DNA of 64,000 bases from Flavobacterium paronense (GCF_030409795.1 NZ_JAUFQN010000019.1:2790001-2854000), one strand, 5' to 3'; shown: positions 17,471 through 27,336, counted from the first letter of the stretch. Numbers and translations: made by a program. Notes: generated by a model from the sequence alone, not told the origin.

Positions 17471-18517
17471 ATGATAAAAAATAATTTTTCTCAAATTACT
17501 TCTTCGATAAATGCGAAATTATTTGGTTTCACACCAGATGGAAAAGAAGTTTCTTGCTATATAATGACCAACAAAAAAGGGACTCAAGTGGGCATCATAA
17601 ATTACGGCGCAACGATTACATCATTAAAAATACCGATAGCTGATGGCGAAAAAATTGATGTTGTTTTGGGTTTCGACAATTTAGAAAACTATATCAATTC
17701 TTATCATTTACCAAGTCCTCCTTATTTTGGAACCACAATTGGAAGATTTGCAGGACGAATAAACGAGGCTGAATTTGAATTGAATAATGAACGTAATTTT
17801 CTAAATAAAAATCATGGTGTACACAGTTTGCATGGAGGAATTTTAGGGTTTGGGAGAAAAATTTGGAGAGTTATTGCAACTTCAACAGAAGAAAATCCAT
17901 CCATTACTTTACAATACATAAGCCAAAATAACGAAGAAAATTTTCCTGGGGAATTGACCGTTCAAGTGACTTATACTTTGACAGAGGAAAACGAACTTAA
18001 AGTAGCTTATACTGCCACAACATCTGAAGATACACTTGTCAATTTAACCCAGCATAGTTATTTCAATTTAGACGGACATTCGAATGCTATTTCAAGTCAA
18101 AAACTTATAATTAATTCAAAAAAAATACTGGAAACCAATGATGAACTTATTCCAACAGGGAATTTTGTTTCTTTAAAGAATCATTCTTTTGATTTTGCTG
18201 AAGTCAAACCGACTCCAACTTCGATTGACAACACTTTTGTATTAGAAGATGAAAATGCGGTGACACTTATTAGTGAAAAAAACAATCTAAAAATGTCGGT
18301 TATTACCAATCAGCCTGCGGTTCATATATATGTTGGAGGAAACTGCTTTGATAAAATCAAAGGGAAAGAAAACGCAAATTATAATCCGAAAAGCGGTATT
18401 TGTTTCGAAACACAAAACTTCCCAGACGCACCAAATCATGCTCATTTCCCCAATTCAATTTTGAAAAAAGGAGAACAATATAATCATCAGACAACATTCA
18501 AATTTGAAAGCATTTAA
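17471..18517 (+). CDS. galM: Galactose mutarotase (aldose 1-epimerase)
   Basis: The enzyme interconverts beta- and alpha-D-galactose, feeding galactokinase. The 348-residue protein shows the family features GIINYGATITSLKIP at the N-terminus, TIGRFAGRI, the catalytic His in NKNHGVHSLHGG and in LTQHSYFNLDG, and the catalytic Glu near the C-terminus in GICFETQNFPDAPN. No signal peptide is evident, so it is probably cytosolic, in keeping with galK and galT downstream. It is the first gene of the plus-strand galactan operon and its end abuts the first endo-galactanase gene (the next ATG follows directly). Confidence 0.92.
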   Translation: MIKNNFSQITSSINAKLFGFTPDGKEVSCYIMTNKKGTQVGIINYGATITSLKIPIADGEKIDVVLGFDNLENYINSYHLPSPPYFGTTIGRFAGRINEAEFELNNERNFLNKNHGVHSLHGGILGFGRKIWRVIATSTEENPSITLQYISQNNEENFPGELTVQVTYTLTEENELKVAYTATTSEDTLVNLTQHSYFNLDGHSNAISSQKLIINSKKILETNDELIPTGNFVSLKNHSFDFAEVKPTPTSIDNTFVLEDENAVTLISEKNNLKMSVITNQPAVHIYVGGNCFDKIKGKENANYNPKSGICFETQNFPDAPNHAHFPNSILKKGEQYNHQTTFKFESI

Positions 18518-18518
18518 T

Positions 18519-19580
18519 ATGAAGAAGCTCCCTTTATTTCTAATAGCAATTAGCCTTTTTTCCTGTTCTTCCGATGGTGGTACAGAACCCGTAATTGAAG
18601 ATAATTTCATTCGCGCTGCCGACATGTCATATCTTCCTCTAATCGAAAGTGAAGGAACGATTTACAAACATAACAACACTGCCGAAAACGCTATTTCAAC
18701 ATTGAAAAATGCAGGTTGCAATGCCATTAGAATTCGACTTTGGCAAAATCCTTCCGATGGGCACTCCGGATTAACCGAAGTCAAAACTTTGGCACAAAGA
18801 GTGAGAGCCGCTGGTTTAAAAGTTTGGCTGACCGTTCATTATTCTGATACTTGGGCTGACCCGGGAAGTCAAACAAAACCGATAGCTTGGCAAAGTTTAT
18901 CTTTTACAGATTTAAAAACAGCTGTAACTATTTATACAACCCAAATTATGACCGAAATCAATCCGGATATTATCCAAATTGGGAATGAAGTTAATGATGG
19001 AATGCTTTGGCCGGAAGGAAAATTATCAACTAATGAATCACAATATCTTGAGCTTGTTACTGCTGCAACATCAGCTGTAAGAAATAAATCAACGACCACA
19101 AAAATTATGTTGCACTATGCCGGAATTTCAGGAAGCGATTGGTTTTTTAACAAAGTAGCCAATGTTGATTATGATTACATCGGCTTGTCATATTATCCAA
19201 TTTGGCACGGTACAAGTTTAGTAACTTTACAAAATACGATGAACACTTTAGGACAGCTTTACAATAAAAAAGTGATTGTTGCCGAAACAGCTTATCCATT
19301 TACTTTTGGATACAACGACTACACAAATAACATAATTGGTCTTTCAAGTCAGATAATCCCAACGTATTCAGCCACAAATGACGGGCAAAAACAATATTTA
19401 TTGGCTATAAAAAATTTGGTAAAACAAAGTTCTAACGGTCTTGGATTTTGCTATTGGGGTTCAGAATGGGTTGCTTTTCGCGGACCAACTTCTACAAACG
19501 GTTCTCCATGGGAAAACCAAGCCCTTTGGGATTTTACCAATAATTCACTTCCGGCAATGGATGCTTTTAATGCTAATTAA
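18519..19580 (+). CDS. GH53 arabinogalactan endo-beta-1,4-galactanase, lipoprotein
   Basis: The ATG at 18519 is chosen because it opens a clean lipoprotein signal (KKLPLFLIAISLFSC) two bases after the galM stop; an upstream TTG at 18504 in the same frame would spoil it. The 353-residue product is a GH53 TIM barrel: the acid/base Glu is in IIQIGNEVNDGMLWPEG and the nucleophile Glu in KVIVAETAYPF. It should cut beta-1,4-galactan (pectin arabinogalactan type I) at the cell surface or in the periplasm. The next gene is a second GH53 enzyme. Confidence 0.92.
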   Translation: MKKLPLFLIAISLFSCSSDGGTEPVIEDNFIRAADMSYLPLIESEGTIYKHNNTAENAISTLKNAGCNAIRIRLWQNPSDGHSGLTEVKTLAQRVRAAGLKVWLTVHYSDTWADPGSQTKPIAWQSLSFTDLKTAVTIYTTQIMTEINPDIIQIGNEVNDGMLWPEGKLSTNESQYLELVTAATSAVRNKSTTTKIMLHYAGISGSDWFFNKVANVDYDYIGLSYYPIWHGTSLVTLQNTMNTLGQLYNKKVIVAETAYPFTFGYNDYTNNIIGLSSQIIPTYSATNDGQKQYLLAIKNLVKQSSNGLGFCYWGSEWVAFRGPTSTNGSPWENQALWDFTNNSLPAMDAFNAN

Positions 19581-19582
19581 TT

Positions 19583-20587
19583 ATGAAAAAAGTACTTCTG
19601 TTTTTATTTATTTCGAGTTTAAGTTTCGGGCAAAATAGAGACTTTGTGTTTGCCAAAGGTGCCGATGTGGGTTGGTTACCACAAATGGAAGCCACGGGTT
19701 ACAAATTTTATGATGCTGATGGTAAAGAAAAAGATTGCCTGCAATTGCTAAAAGACCGCGGTATGAATTCTATTCGCTTGCGTGTTTGGGTAAATCCGAA
19801 TGAGGATAAAGCAAGCGGACATTGTACTAAAGAAGAAACTGTAACTATGGCTTTGCGGGCAAAAAAAATGGGTATGCGTGTGATGATAGATTTTCATTAT
19901 TCAGATTCCTGGGCCGATCCGGCAAAGCAATTCAAACCAAAAGCTTGGGAAAAACATTCGTTTCCTGAATTATTAAATGATGTTTACAATCATACTTTTG
20001 ATGTAATCAATGCGCTAAAAATTGCTGGTGTAACTCCTGAATGGGTACAAATTGGAAACGAAATTCCGGGTGGAATGTTATGGCCAGATGGTAGCACCGA
20101 CAATTGGAAACAACTCGGGCAATTATTAAACAAAGGCTACGATGCTGTGAAAGCTGTCAATAAAAACATCAAAGTGATTGTGCATGTAGATGAAGGAAAC
20201 AACAACGCCAAATTCAGAACTTTTTTTGATAATGCCACAGCTCAAAAAGTGCGTTATGACGTAATTGGTTTATCCTATTATCCGTTTTGGATTAAGAAAG
20301 ATTACACCGAAGTCATTGCTGACTTAGAATTCAATTTAAACGATATGGTAAAACGTTATGGCAAAGAAGTCATGATAGTTGAAATTGGTGGAGAAGACGA
20401 TAAAGTTGAAAACACTTACCAACTATTGGCTACAGCCATTAAAGCTGTGAAAAATGTTCCTAATAATAAAGGAATTGGTGTATTATATTGGGAACCGCAA
20501 GGTGCCAGAAGCTGGAGTCATTATAACTTAAGCGCCTGGCAAGCTGATGGAAAACCTTCACCGGCATTGGATGCTTTTAAAGAATAA
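19583..20587 (+). CDS. GH53 arabinogalactan endo-beta-1,4-galactanase, secreted
   Basis: The 334-residue protein has a standard signal peptide (KKVLLFLFISSLSFGQ) and a GH53 catalytic domain. The acid/base Glu is in WVQIGNEIPGGMLWPDG and the nucleophile Glu in VMIVEIGGED. It begins two bases after the preceding GH53 gene. The two proteins share fold and motifs but diverge widely outside them, so they are probably old paralogues with different location (lipid-anchored versus soluble) or chain-length preference. Export is inferred from the signal peptide. Confidence 0.92.
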   Translation: MKKVLLFLFISSLSFGQNRDFVFAKGADVGWLPQMEATGYKFYDADGKEKDCLQLLKDRGMNSIRLRVWVNPNEDKASGHCTKEETVTMALRAKKMGMRVMIDFHYSDSWADPAKQFKPKAWEKHSFPELLNDVYNHTFDVINALKIAGVTPEWVQIGNEIPGGMLWPDGSTDNWKQLGQLLNKGYDAVKAVNKNIKVIVHVDEGNNNAKFRTFFDNATAQKVRYDVIGLSYYPFWIKKDYTEVIADLEFNLNDMVKRYGKEVMIVEIGGEDDKVENTYQLLATAIKAVKNVPNNKGIGVLYWEPQGARSWSHYNLSAWQADGKPSPALDAFKE

Positions 20588-20597
20588 AAATTACAAA

Positions 20598-23003
20598 ATG
20601 TATAAAAAATCACTTCTTATAGGATTGCTGTTTTTATGTTTTGCTTTTGCAGATGCACAGAAAAAAATCAACTTTGACGAAGGCTGGAAATTCCATTTTG
20701 GAAATTCAGCCAATCCTGAAAAAGATTTTGATTACGGGAATAAGTTATTATTCCACAAATCAAATGTATTTGAAACAACGATTGTTAGTCCAAAATTTGT
20801 TGATTCCACCTGGACAAAGGTTGATGTCCCTCACGATTGGGTTGTAGCACTTCCTTTTATAAAATCAGCAACACATGAAATGGATAGTCATGGCTACAAA
20901 CCTGTTGGCGGATTGTATCCTGAAACTAGCATTGGTTGGTACCGAAAGCATTTTTCAATAGATAAAAAAGACGAAGGGAAACGTTTCGAAATTCAGTTTG
21001 ATGGCGTTTATAGAAATGCTGCAGTTTGGGTAAATGGTTTTTATGTTGGCACCAATTTCAGTGGTTATGTTGGCAAATCATATGACATCACCGATTACAT
21101 GAATTTTGAAAGCGAAAATGTAATCGTTGTTAGGGTTGATGCAACGCAAAGCGAAGGTTGGTTTTATGAAGGCGCCGGAATTTATCGTCACGTTTGGTTA
21201 AACATTCTCAATAATGTTCATATTCCCGAAGATGGTGTCTTTGTTCATTCAACAGTCAACGGAAAAAATGCTCCCGTAACCATTGAAACCGAAGTCGAAA
21301 ATAAAAATTTATCTGCTGCAAAAGGAACAATTTACTCCTACCTAACTGATAGAACTGGAAAACAAATTGCCAAAACTTCGGAACAAAATTTTACACTTTC
21401 AATCAACGAAAAAACTACTGTCAAGCAAAAAATTGCTTTAAATAATGCTATTTTATGGTCGTTAGAAAATCCGTATTTGTACAAAGTTGTTTCTGTTATA
21501 AAGCAAAACAATCAGATTGTCGATAAAAAGAAAGTCAATTTCGGAATCAAAACGGTGCGATTTGATGCCAATGAAGGTTTCTTTTTAAACGGAAAACATA
21601 TCAAAATTCAAGGCACAAACAACCATCAAGATCACGCCGGTCTTGGAAGTGCATTGCCCAATTTTATGCAATATTACCGCATAAAATTATTAAAAGAAAT
21701 GGGTTCTAATGCCTACAGAACGAGTCATAATGCTCCAACTCCGGAACTTTTAGAAGCTTGTGACAGTTTGGGGATGTTGGTTTTAGATGAACAACGTTTA
21801 CTAAACAGCAGTTCAGAATATACCAATCAATTTCAACGACTACTTCGTCGCGACCGAAATCATCCTTCCGTATTTTTATGGTCAATTGGCAACGAAGAAC
21901 AAAACATTCAAGGGAATGAATACGGCAAACGAATTGCACAATCGTTATTGGCTATTCAAAAAGAATTAGATCCTTCGCGAACCAGTACCTATGCTGCCGA
22001 TATGGGAAATGATTATAAAGGTGTAAACGAAGTGATTCCAATTCGCGGATTCAATTACCGTCAATTTGCTGTCGCCGATTATCATCGCGATCATCCAAAT
22101 CAACCATTGCTTGGAACCGAAATGGGAAGCACGGTAACTACAAGAGGTATTTATGAGAAAGACAGCATTCGGGCTTACGTTCCCGACCAAGATATAACCG
22201 CTCCATGGTGGGCAAGTAAAGCGGAAGATTGGTGGAAATTAGCCGCCGAAAACAAATATTGGTTAGGCGGTTTTGTGTGGACAGGTTTTGATTATCGTGG
22301 TGAACCAACGCCTTATAAATGGCCAAATATCAATTCGCATTTCGGAATTTTAGATGTTTGCGGTTTCCCAAAAAACATTTATTACTACTATAAAAGTTGG
22401 TGGACAAACGAAGATATTCTTCACATTTCACCACATTGGAACTGGCCGGACAAAATTGGAAAACCTATCGATGTTTGGGTAAATACCAATGCCGATGATG
22501 TGGAATTGTTTCTAAATGGAAAAAGTCTAGGTAAAAAAGTAATGCCTCGAAACTCTCATCTGCAATGGCAAGTCGATTATCAACCTGGAACTTTGGAAGC
22601 CGTCGCGTATAAAAAAGGTAAAAAACTAACCGCTAAAGTAGCAACCACAGGACAAGCTGTAAAAGTTGTGCTCACGCCAGACCGAACAAGTATCTCGGCT
22701 GACGGAAAAGACGGAACAGTAATCAATGTTTCTTTCGTTGACGCAAACGGTAGAGAAGTTCCCAATGTGAACAACATGATAAACTTTACTATTTCCGGCA
22801 ATGCCAAAATCATTGGTGTGGGCAATGGTGACCCAAGTTCACATGAAGCAGACAAATGTGCGGATGGTCTATGGCAAAGAAGCGCTTTTAACGGAAAATG
22901 CCAAGTGATTATTCAAGCAGGGAAAACATCGGGGAATATAAAATTAGAGGCAAAAGCTAACGGATTAATTTCTGATACAACTACAATAATTACTGTGAAA
23001 TAA
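20598..23003 (+). CDS. GH2 beta-galactosidase, secreted
   Basis: The ATG at 20598 is preferred to an upstream in-frame ATG at 20547 inside the preceding gene because it opens a signal peptide (KKSLLIGLLFLCFAFADAQ) directly. The 801-residue product has the GH2 sugar-binding jelly roll, an Ig-like domain and a TIM barrel. The acid/base Glu is in FLWSIGNEEQ and the nucleophile Glu in LLGTEMGSTV. The C-terminal third carries Ig-like modules (DVWVNTNADDVELFLNG and a Big-like domain starting near VKVVLTPDRTSISADG). It should remove galactose from the oligosaccharides made by the GH53 enzymes. Its stop overlaps the galK start by one base. Confidence 0.9.
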   Translation: MYKKSLLIGLLFLCFAFADAQKKINFDEGWKFHFGNSANPEKDFDYGNKLLFHKSNVFETTIVSPKFVDSTWTKVDVPHDWVVALPFIKSATHEMDSHGYKPVGGLYPETSIGWYRKHFSIDKKDEGKRFEIQFDGVYRNAAVWVNGFYVGTNFSGYVGKSYDITDYMNFESENVIVVRVDATQSEGWFYEGAGIYRHVWLNILNNVHIPEDGVFVHSTVNGKNAPVTIETEVENKNLSAAKGTIYSYLTDRTGKQIAKTSEQNFTLSINEKTTVKQKIALNNAILWSLENPYLYKVVSVIKQNNQIVDKKKVNFGIKTVRFDANEGFFLNGKHIKIQGTNNHQDHAGLGSALPNFMQYYRIKLLKEMGSNAYRTSHNAPTPELLEACDSLGMLVLDEQRLLNSSSEYTNQFQRLLRRDRNHPSVFLWSIGNEEQNIQGNEYGKRIAQSLLAIQKELDPSRTSTYAADMGNDYKGVNEVIPIRGFNYRQFAVADYHRDHPNQPLLGTEMGSTVTTRGIYEKDSIRAYVPDQDITAPWWASKAEDWWKLAAENKYWLGGFVWTGFDYRGEPTPYKWPNINSHFGILDVCGFPKNIYYYYKSWWTNEDILHISPHWNWPDKIGKPIDVWVNTNADDVELFLNGKSLGKKVMPRNSHLQWQVDYQPGTLEAVAYKKGKKLTAKVATTGQAVKVVLTPDRTSISADGKDGTVINVSFVDANGREVPNVNNMINFTISGNAKIIGVGNGDPSSHEADKCADGLWQRSAFNGKCQVIIQAGKTSGNIKLEAKANGLISDTTTIITVK

Positions 23004-24172
23004 TGAAGAAAAAATTAATTCTACATACTTCGGAGCATTTCGAAAAGTTGTTTCATACGCAACCGCAATATATTTTTCTTTCTCCTGGTAGAATCAATAT
23101 CATTGGCGAGCATGTAGATTACAATGACGGTTTTGTAATGCCAGCAGCTATAAACAAATACATTTGTTTTGCGATTTCAAAAAATGAAAACAGCGAGTGC
23201 GCTCTTATTGCCAAAGACTTAAACGAAGCCTACAAATTTGACTTAAAAGACGAACTGAAACCAGTCGACAAAATGTGGGTGAATTATATTTTGGGGGTGC
23301 TGAGTCAGTTAAAAGATACTTATGGATTGCCACAAGGTTTCAATATTGTTTTCAGCAGTACAATTCCAATGGGCGCTGGGCTTTCATCATCTGCTGCCTT
23401 AGAATGTGGAATCGGCTATGCTATGAATACTTTGTTTGATTTAGGCTTAACCAAAGAAAAAATCGCACTCGTCGGACAAAAATCGGAACATACTTTTGTG
23501 GGTGTGAATTGTGGAATTATGGACCAGTTTGCTTCTGTCTTTGGAAAAAAGAACAGCGTTATCAAACTAGATTGCAATACATTGGAATATGAATATTACA
23601 AAGCCAATTTTAAAAATTATTCGTTACTTTTATTGGACAGTAATGTAAAACACACGCATTTGACTTCGGGTTATAATGTTCGCAGGCAAGAGGTCGAACA
23701 AGGTTTAGAGATTATTAAGCGACATTTCCCTGAAGTAAAAACATTCCGTGATTGTAGTGAAAAATTGGTTTTAGAACTGAAAGAAAATTTAGGAGATATA
23801 ATTTACAAACGCTGTCATTTTGTAGTAAAAGAAATTCAACGTGTTCGTGATGCTGCAATCGCTTTATCCCAATCAGATTTTAAAAAACTAGGACAATTAA
23901 TGTCGGAAACCCACGAAGGTTTATCCAAAGAATACGAAGTGAGTTGTGATGAAATTGACTTTTTAGTCGATGCCGTACAACAGGATAAAACCGTTTTAGG
24001 TTCCCGAATGATGGGCGGCGGTTTTGGCGGATGCTCTATCAATTTAGTTGAAAAAGGAACAGAAGAAGCACTTATTAAAAACATTTCTGAGCGCTACACA
24101 ACTGCTTTTGGTATCGAATTAAAAGCGTACAAAGTAAAAATTTCTAAAGGCACAACTCAACATAAAAAATAA
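23003..24172 (+). CDS. galK: Galactokinase
   Basis: The enzyme phosphorylates alpha-D-galactose at O1 with ATP, the first committed step of the Leloir pathway. The 389-residue GHMP kinase has the galactokinase signature SPGRINIIGEHVDYNDG, the ATP-binding PMGAGLSSSAALE, and the C-terminal GGGFGGCSINLV. The TAA of the GH2 gene and this ATG share one base, so translation is probably coupled. It is followed by a gap of 118 bases that holds a long palindrome, then galT. Confidence 0.96.
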   Translation: MKKKLILHTSEHFEKLFHTQPQYIFLSPGRINIIGEHVDYNDGFVMPAAINKYICFAISKNENSECALIAKDLNEAYKFDLKDELKPVDKMWVNYILGVLSQLKDTYGLPQGFNIVFSSTIPMGAGLSSSAALECGIGYAMNTLFDLGLTKEKIALVGQKSEHTFVGVNCGIMDQFASVFGKKNSVIKLDCNTLEYEYYKANFKNYSLLLLDSNVKHTHLTSGYNVRRQEVEQGLEIIKRHFPEVKTFRDCSEKLVLELKENLGDIIYKRCHFVVKEIQRVRDAAIALSQSDFKKLGQLMSETHEGLSKEYEVSCDEIDFLVDAVQQDKTVLGSRMMGGGFGGCSINLVEKGTEEALIKNISERYTTAFGIELKAYKVKISKGTTQHKK

Positions 24173-24177
24173 CATTC

Positions 24178-24268
24178 TTTAAACCATTAAGAGATTAAGT
24201 TTGCTTTGCCAGTTCGCAATGCTCGTGTCATTAAGACTTAATTGCCTCAATCTCTTAATGGTTTAAAA
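24178..24268. repeat. AAACCATTAAG palindromic intergenic repeat
   Basis: A perfect 17-bp inverted repeat pairs TTTAAACCATTAAGAGA (24178-24194) with its complement at 24251-24267, with a 56-base loop containing additional ATTAAG/CTTAAT matches. It fills the galK-galT gap inside an otherwise tightly packed operon. No T tract follows, so it does not look like a normal terminator; it may act as an mRNA processing or stability element. Confidence 0.88.
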
Positions 24269-24290
24269 ATTTGAAATTAATTTTTTAACA

Positions 24291-25343
24291 ATGCAACAAT
24301 TCAATAATAACGAACATCCGCACCGCCGCTACAATCCTTTGCTTGACGAATGGATATTGGTTTCACCGCATCGCAATAAACGTCCGTGGCAAGGGCAAAA
24401 TGAAAAAGTACACGAAGACAATCGCCCGGAACACGACGAAACTTGCTACTTATGTGCCGGAAATACTCGTGCCAATGGCGTAAAAAATCCTGATTATACC
24501 GATTGTTATGTGTTCGAAAATGACTTTTCAGCTTTACTAAAAGAAGAAGTAAATTATGAAAATAAAAACAATGCATTATTTCAATTAAAACCAGAAAGAG
24601 GCATCAACAAAGTCGTATGTTTTTCTCCAAAACACAATCTCACTTTACCAGAAATGGAAGTTTTCGATATTGAAAAAGTAGTGCAAACCTGGGCCGAACA
24701 ATACATCGAATTGGGAAGTCATGATTATATCAATTACGTTCAGATTTTTGAAAACAAAGGCAGCGTAATGGGTTGTAGTAATCCGCATCCACACGGACAA
24801 ATTTGGGCACAGTCCTCTTTGCCGACTCAAGTCGAAAAAACACAAAAAAGTCTTCGTGCTTATTTCGAAAAAAACAACACGAGCTTATTAAAAGACTATT
24901 TAGAAGCCGAATTAAAAAAGGAAGAACGCATTGTTTTAGAAAATAATCATTTTGCTGTTGTTGTTCCGTTTTGGGCAACTTGGCCTTATGAAACGATGAT
25001 TATTAGTAAAAGACATTTTGGTAATATCATCGCCATGAACCATGAAGAAACCAAAGCTTTTGCGCAAGTTATTAAAGGAATCACGGTAAAATATGATAAC
25101 CTTTTTGAAACTTCTTTTCCTTATTCAGCCGGAATTCATCAAGCACCAACTGACAGAGTTTCGCATCCAGAATGGCATTTTCATATGCATTTTTATCCGC
25201 CATTATTGCGAAGCGCTACTGTGAAGAAATTTATGGTTGGCTATGAAATGCTGGGCGAAGCACAACGCGATATTTCTCCCGAGCAAAGTGCCAAGATTTT
25301 AAGAGACTTACCAAACCAACATTATAAAACTAAAACCAACTAA
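24291..25343 (+). CDS. galT: UDP-glucose--hexose-1-phosphate uridylyltransferase
   Basis: The enzyme transfers UMP from UDP-glucose to galactose 1-phosphate, giving UDP-galactose and glucose 1-phosphate. The 350-residue HIT-superfamily protein has a zinc site starting at CYLCAGN, the catalytic His in the NPHPHGQIW motif, and the conserved WATWPYETM and HFHMHFYPP segments. It follows galK in the Leloir part of the operon and is followed by the sugar symporter gene after one base. A galE epimerase is not present in this window. Confidence 0.96.
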   Translation: MQQFNNNEHPHRRYNPLLDEWILVSPHRNKRPWQGQNEKVHEDNRPEHDETCYLCAGNTRANGVKNPDYTDCYVFENDFSALLKEEVNYENKNNALFQLKPERGINKVVCFSPKHNLTLPEMEVFDIEKVVQTWAEQYIELGSHDYINYVQIFENKGSVMGCSNPHPHGQIWAQSSLPTQVEKTQKSLRAYFEKNNTSLLKDYLEAELKKEERIVLENNHFAVVVPFWATWPYETMIISKRHFGNIIAMNHEETKAFAQVIKGITVKYDNLFETSFPYSAGIHQAPTDRVSHPEWHFHMHFYPPLLRSATVKKFMVGYEMLGEAQRDISPEQSAKILRDLPNQHYKTKTN

Positions 25344-25344
25344 T

Positions 25345-27015
25345 ATGCAAACCTTAGCCACCCAAGATTATATTGTTTTCTTCCTGTATTTCGTCATTAT
25401 TGTAGGATATGGCTTTTGGATTTACAACCGAAAAAAGAAAGCGCAAACGAACAGTAACGATTATTTCCTAGCCGAAGGTTCGCTGACTTGGTGGGCCATT
25501 GGCGCTTCATTAATTGCAAGTAATATTAGTGCTGAGCAGTTTATCGGGATGAGCGGCAGCGGTTTCAAAATGGGATTGGCTATTGCCACTTATGAATGGA
25601 TGGCAGCAGCAACGCTTATAATTGTTGCCGTTTTCTTCATGCCTGTTTATCTGAAGAATAAAATCTTTACGATGCCACAATATCTAAATAAGCGTTATAA
25701 CAGCAATGTGGCGATGATAATGGCGGTGTTTTGGTTGTTGCTTTATGTATTGGTAAATCTGACTTCAATTTTGTATTTGGGTGCTTTGGCAATTAGTAGT
25801 ATTTCCGGTTTGAATATTACTTTTTGTATGATGTTCTTGGCCTTTTTTGCTGTAATGATTACACTTGGCGGAATGAAAGTTATTGGTTATACCGATGTGA
25901 TTCAGGTTTTCTTTTTGATTTTAGGCGGATTGGTAACTACGTATTTGGCTTTGAATTTGGTGGCAACCGAATTTGGATCAACTGGAGTTATCAATGGATT
26001 TAACCTAATGACGACGCATGCCAATGACCATTTTCATATGATTTTTGAGAAATCGAATCCAAATTATATGGACTTACCGGGACTTTCTGTGTTGATCGGT
26101 GGTATGTTGATTATCAATTTGAATTATTGGGGTTGTAACCAATACATCACGCAAAGAGCTTTAGGAGCGGATTTAAAAACAGCGCGTGGCGGAATTCTAT
26201 TCGCAGCTTTCTTAAAGTTATTGATGCCGGTAATTGTAGTTTTACCCGGAATCGCAGCGTTTGTTTTATATCAAAACGGACATTTTCAAACGGAGATGCT
26301 GCAGAACGGAACCGTCAATCCCGATAGAGCCTATCCGATTTTATTAAATTTATTACCTGTTGGATTAAAAGGTTTGTCATTTGCAGCTTTGACTGCGGCG
26401 ATAGTAGCGTCTTTGGCAGGGAAAGCGAATAGTATAGCTACCATTTTCACTTTAGACATTTATAAAACCAAACTTAATGTCGAAGCAGATGAAAAGAAAT
26501 TGGTTAAAATTGGGAAAACAACTATTATAACAGCCATGATAATTGCAGTAATAGTTGCGCCGTTTTTAGGTATTGACAAAAAAGGTGGCTTTCAATATAT
26601 TCAGGAATATACCGGATTTGTGAGTCCGGGGGTTTTTGCGATGTTTATTTTAGGTTTCTTCTGGGAAAAAACAACTTCCAATGCTGCTTTATTTGCAACG
26701 ATTGGTGGATTCTTATTTTCAATTATTTTCAAATTCATGCCGGCCTTTATAGATTTATCATTCCTAAACCCGATGGGATTTGCCGTGCCAAATGCAGATG
26801 GGATTTATGAAATTCCGTTTATTGACCGTATGGGATTTGTATTCCTAATTTGCGTGATTGGTATGTATTTCATCAGTATTTATGAAAACAAAAATGGTGT
26901 TCAGCCAAATGGATTAGAAGTAGATAAAACGATGTTCAAGATGTCGCCTAGTTTCACGGTGGGGATGCTAATTATTACAGCCGTTTTAGCCGCATTGTAT
27001 ACTGTTTTCTGGTAG
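25345..27015 (+). CDS. SSS-family sodium:sugar symporter (probable galactose importer)
   Basis: The 556-residue integral membrane protein belongs to the solute:sodium symporter family of SGLT type, with about 14 membrane segments. Recognisable features are GASLIASNISAEQFIGMSG in the Na+-site region (GASLIASNISAEQFIG) and NLNYWGCNQYITQRALGA, which resembles the sugar-contact region of vSGLT-like proteins. As last gene of the galactan operon it is likely to import galactose released in the periplasm. Related flavobacterial transporters also move glucose or sialic acid, so the exact sugar is inferred. Confidence 0.9.
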   Translation: MQTLATQDYIVFFLYFVIIVGYGFWIYNRKKKAQTNSNDYFLAEGSLTWWAIGASLIASNISAEQFIGMSGSGFKMGLAIATYEWMAAATLIIVAVFFMPVYLKNKIFTMPQYLNKRYNSNVAMIMAVFWLLLYVLVNLTSILYLGALAISSISGLNITFCMMFLAFFAVMITLGGMKVIGYTDVIQVFFLILGGLVTTYLALNLVATEFGSTGVINGFNLMTTHANDHFHMIFEKSNPNYMDLPGLSVLIGGMLIINLNYWGCNQYITQRALGADLKTARGGILFAAFLKLLMPVIVVLPGIAAFVLYQNGHFQTEMLQNGTVNPDRAYPILLNLLPVGLKGLSFAALTAAIVASLAGKANSIATIFTLDIYKTKLNVEADEKKLVKIGKTTIITAMIIAVIVAPFLGIDKKGGFQYIQEYTGFVSPGVFAMFILGFFWEKTTSNAALFATIGGFLFSIIFKFMPAFIDLSFLNPMGFAVPNADGIYEIPFIDRMGFVFLICVIGMYFISIYENKNGVQPNGLEVDKTMFKMSPSFTVGMLIITAVLAALYTVFW

Positions 27016-27056
27016 GATAAAAAGATTATTTTGAAATACATCACAACAATTGAAAA

Positions 27057-27080
27057 AAGACCTTCGTTCCAGAAGGTCTT
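27057..27080 (-). terminator. Intrinsic terminator between the symporter and a small membrane protein gene
   Basis: AAGACCTTC (27057-27065) and GAAGGTCTT (27072-27080) form a perfect 9-bp stem with a 6-base loop. The run of A before it on the plus strand reads as a T tract on the minus strand, so it best serves the minus-strand gene at 27142-27336. It may also stop plus-strand transcription of the galactan operon. Confidence 0.8.
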
Positions 27081-27141
27081 CCAACAAAATTAAACAAACT
27101 AAACAAGCCTACTTTAATTCATAACTTCAGTAGTAATGAAG

Positions 27142-27336
27142 TTATGCTTCATCTTTAGTTGTTTTTACTAAACTAATTCCTGAGATAAAAAAAACCACCC
27201 CTAAAATTCCGAAAATAATCAACGATTTTATATCACGTTCACTACCTGATGTAGCCGAAAAAACAACCGCAGTATAAATCAATCCGCTAATACCCAAAAG
27301 GGTTAAAATGGCACCAAATATTCTTTTTAAATTCAT
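27142..27336 (-). CDS. Small two-segment membrane protein of unknown function
   Basis: The 64-residue product has two hydrophobic stretches (about residues 6-27 and 39-58) joined by a short charged loop SGSERDIKS and ends in a charged tail TTKDEA. It starts with MNLKRIFGAIL, a plausible membrane-insertion start. The gene has its own terminator downstream (27057-27080). I do not recognise a named family. Flanking genes give no functional hint. Confidence 0.65.
   Translation of the reverse strand: MNLKRIFGAILTLLGISGLIYTAVVFSATSGSERDIKSLIIFGILGVVFFISGISLVKTTKDEA

Noticed and set aside
18519..20587. The two GH53 genes as a recent duplication or assembly artefact
   Set aside because: They share catalytic motifs but differ in length, signal type and most of the sequence, so the duplication is old and each copy is a distinct gene.
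24178..24268. galK-galT palindrome as an operon-ending terminator
   Set aside because: The loop is long, no T tract follows, and galT and the symporter gene have no obvious promoter of their own.
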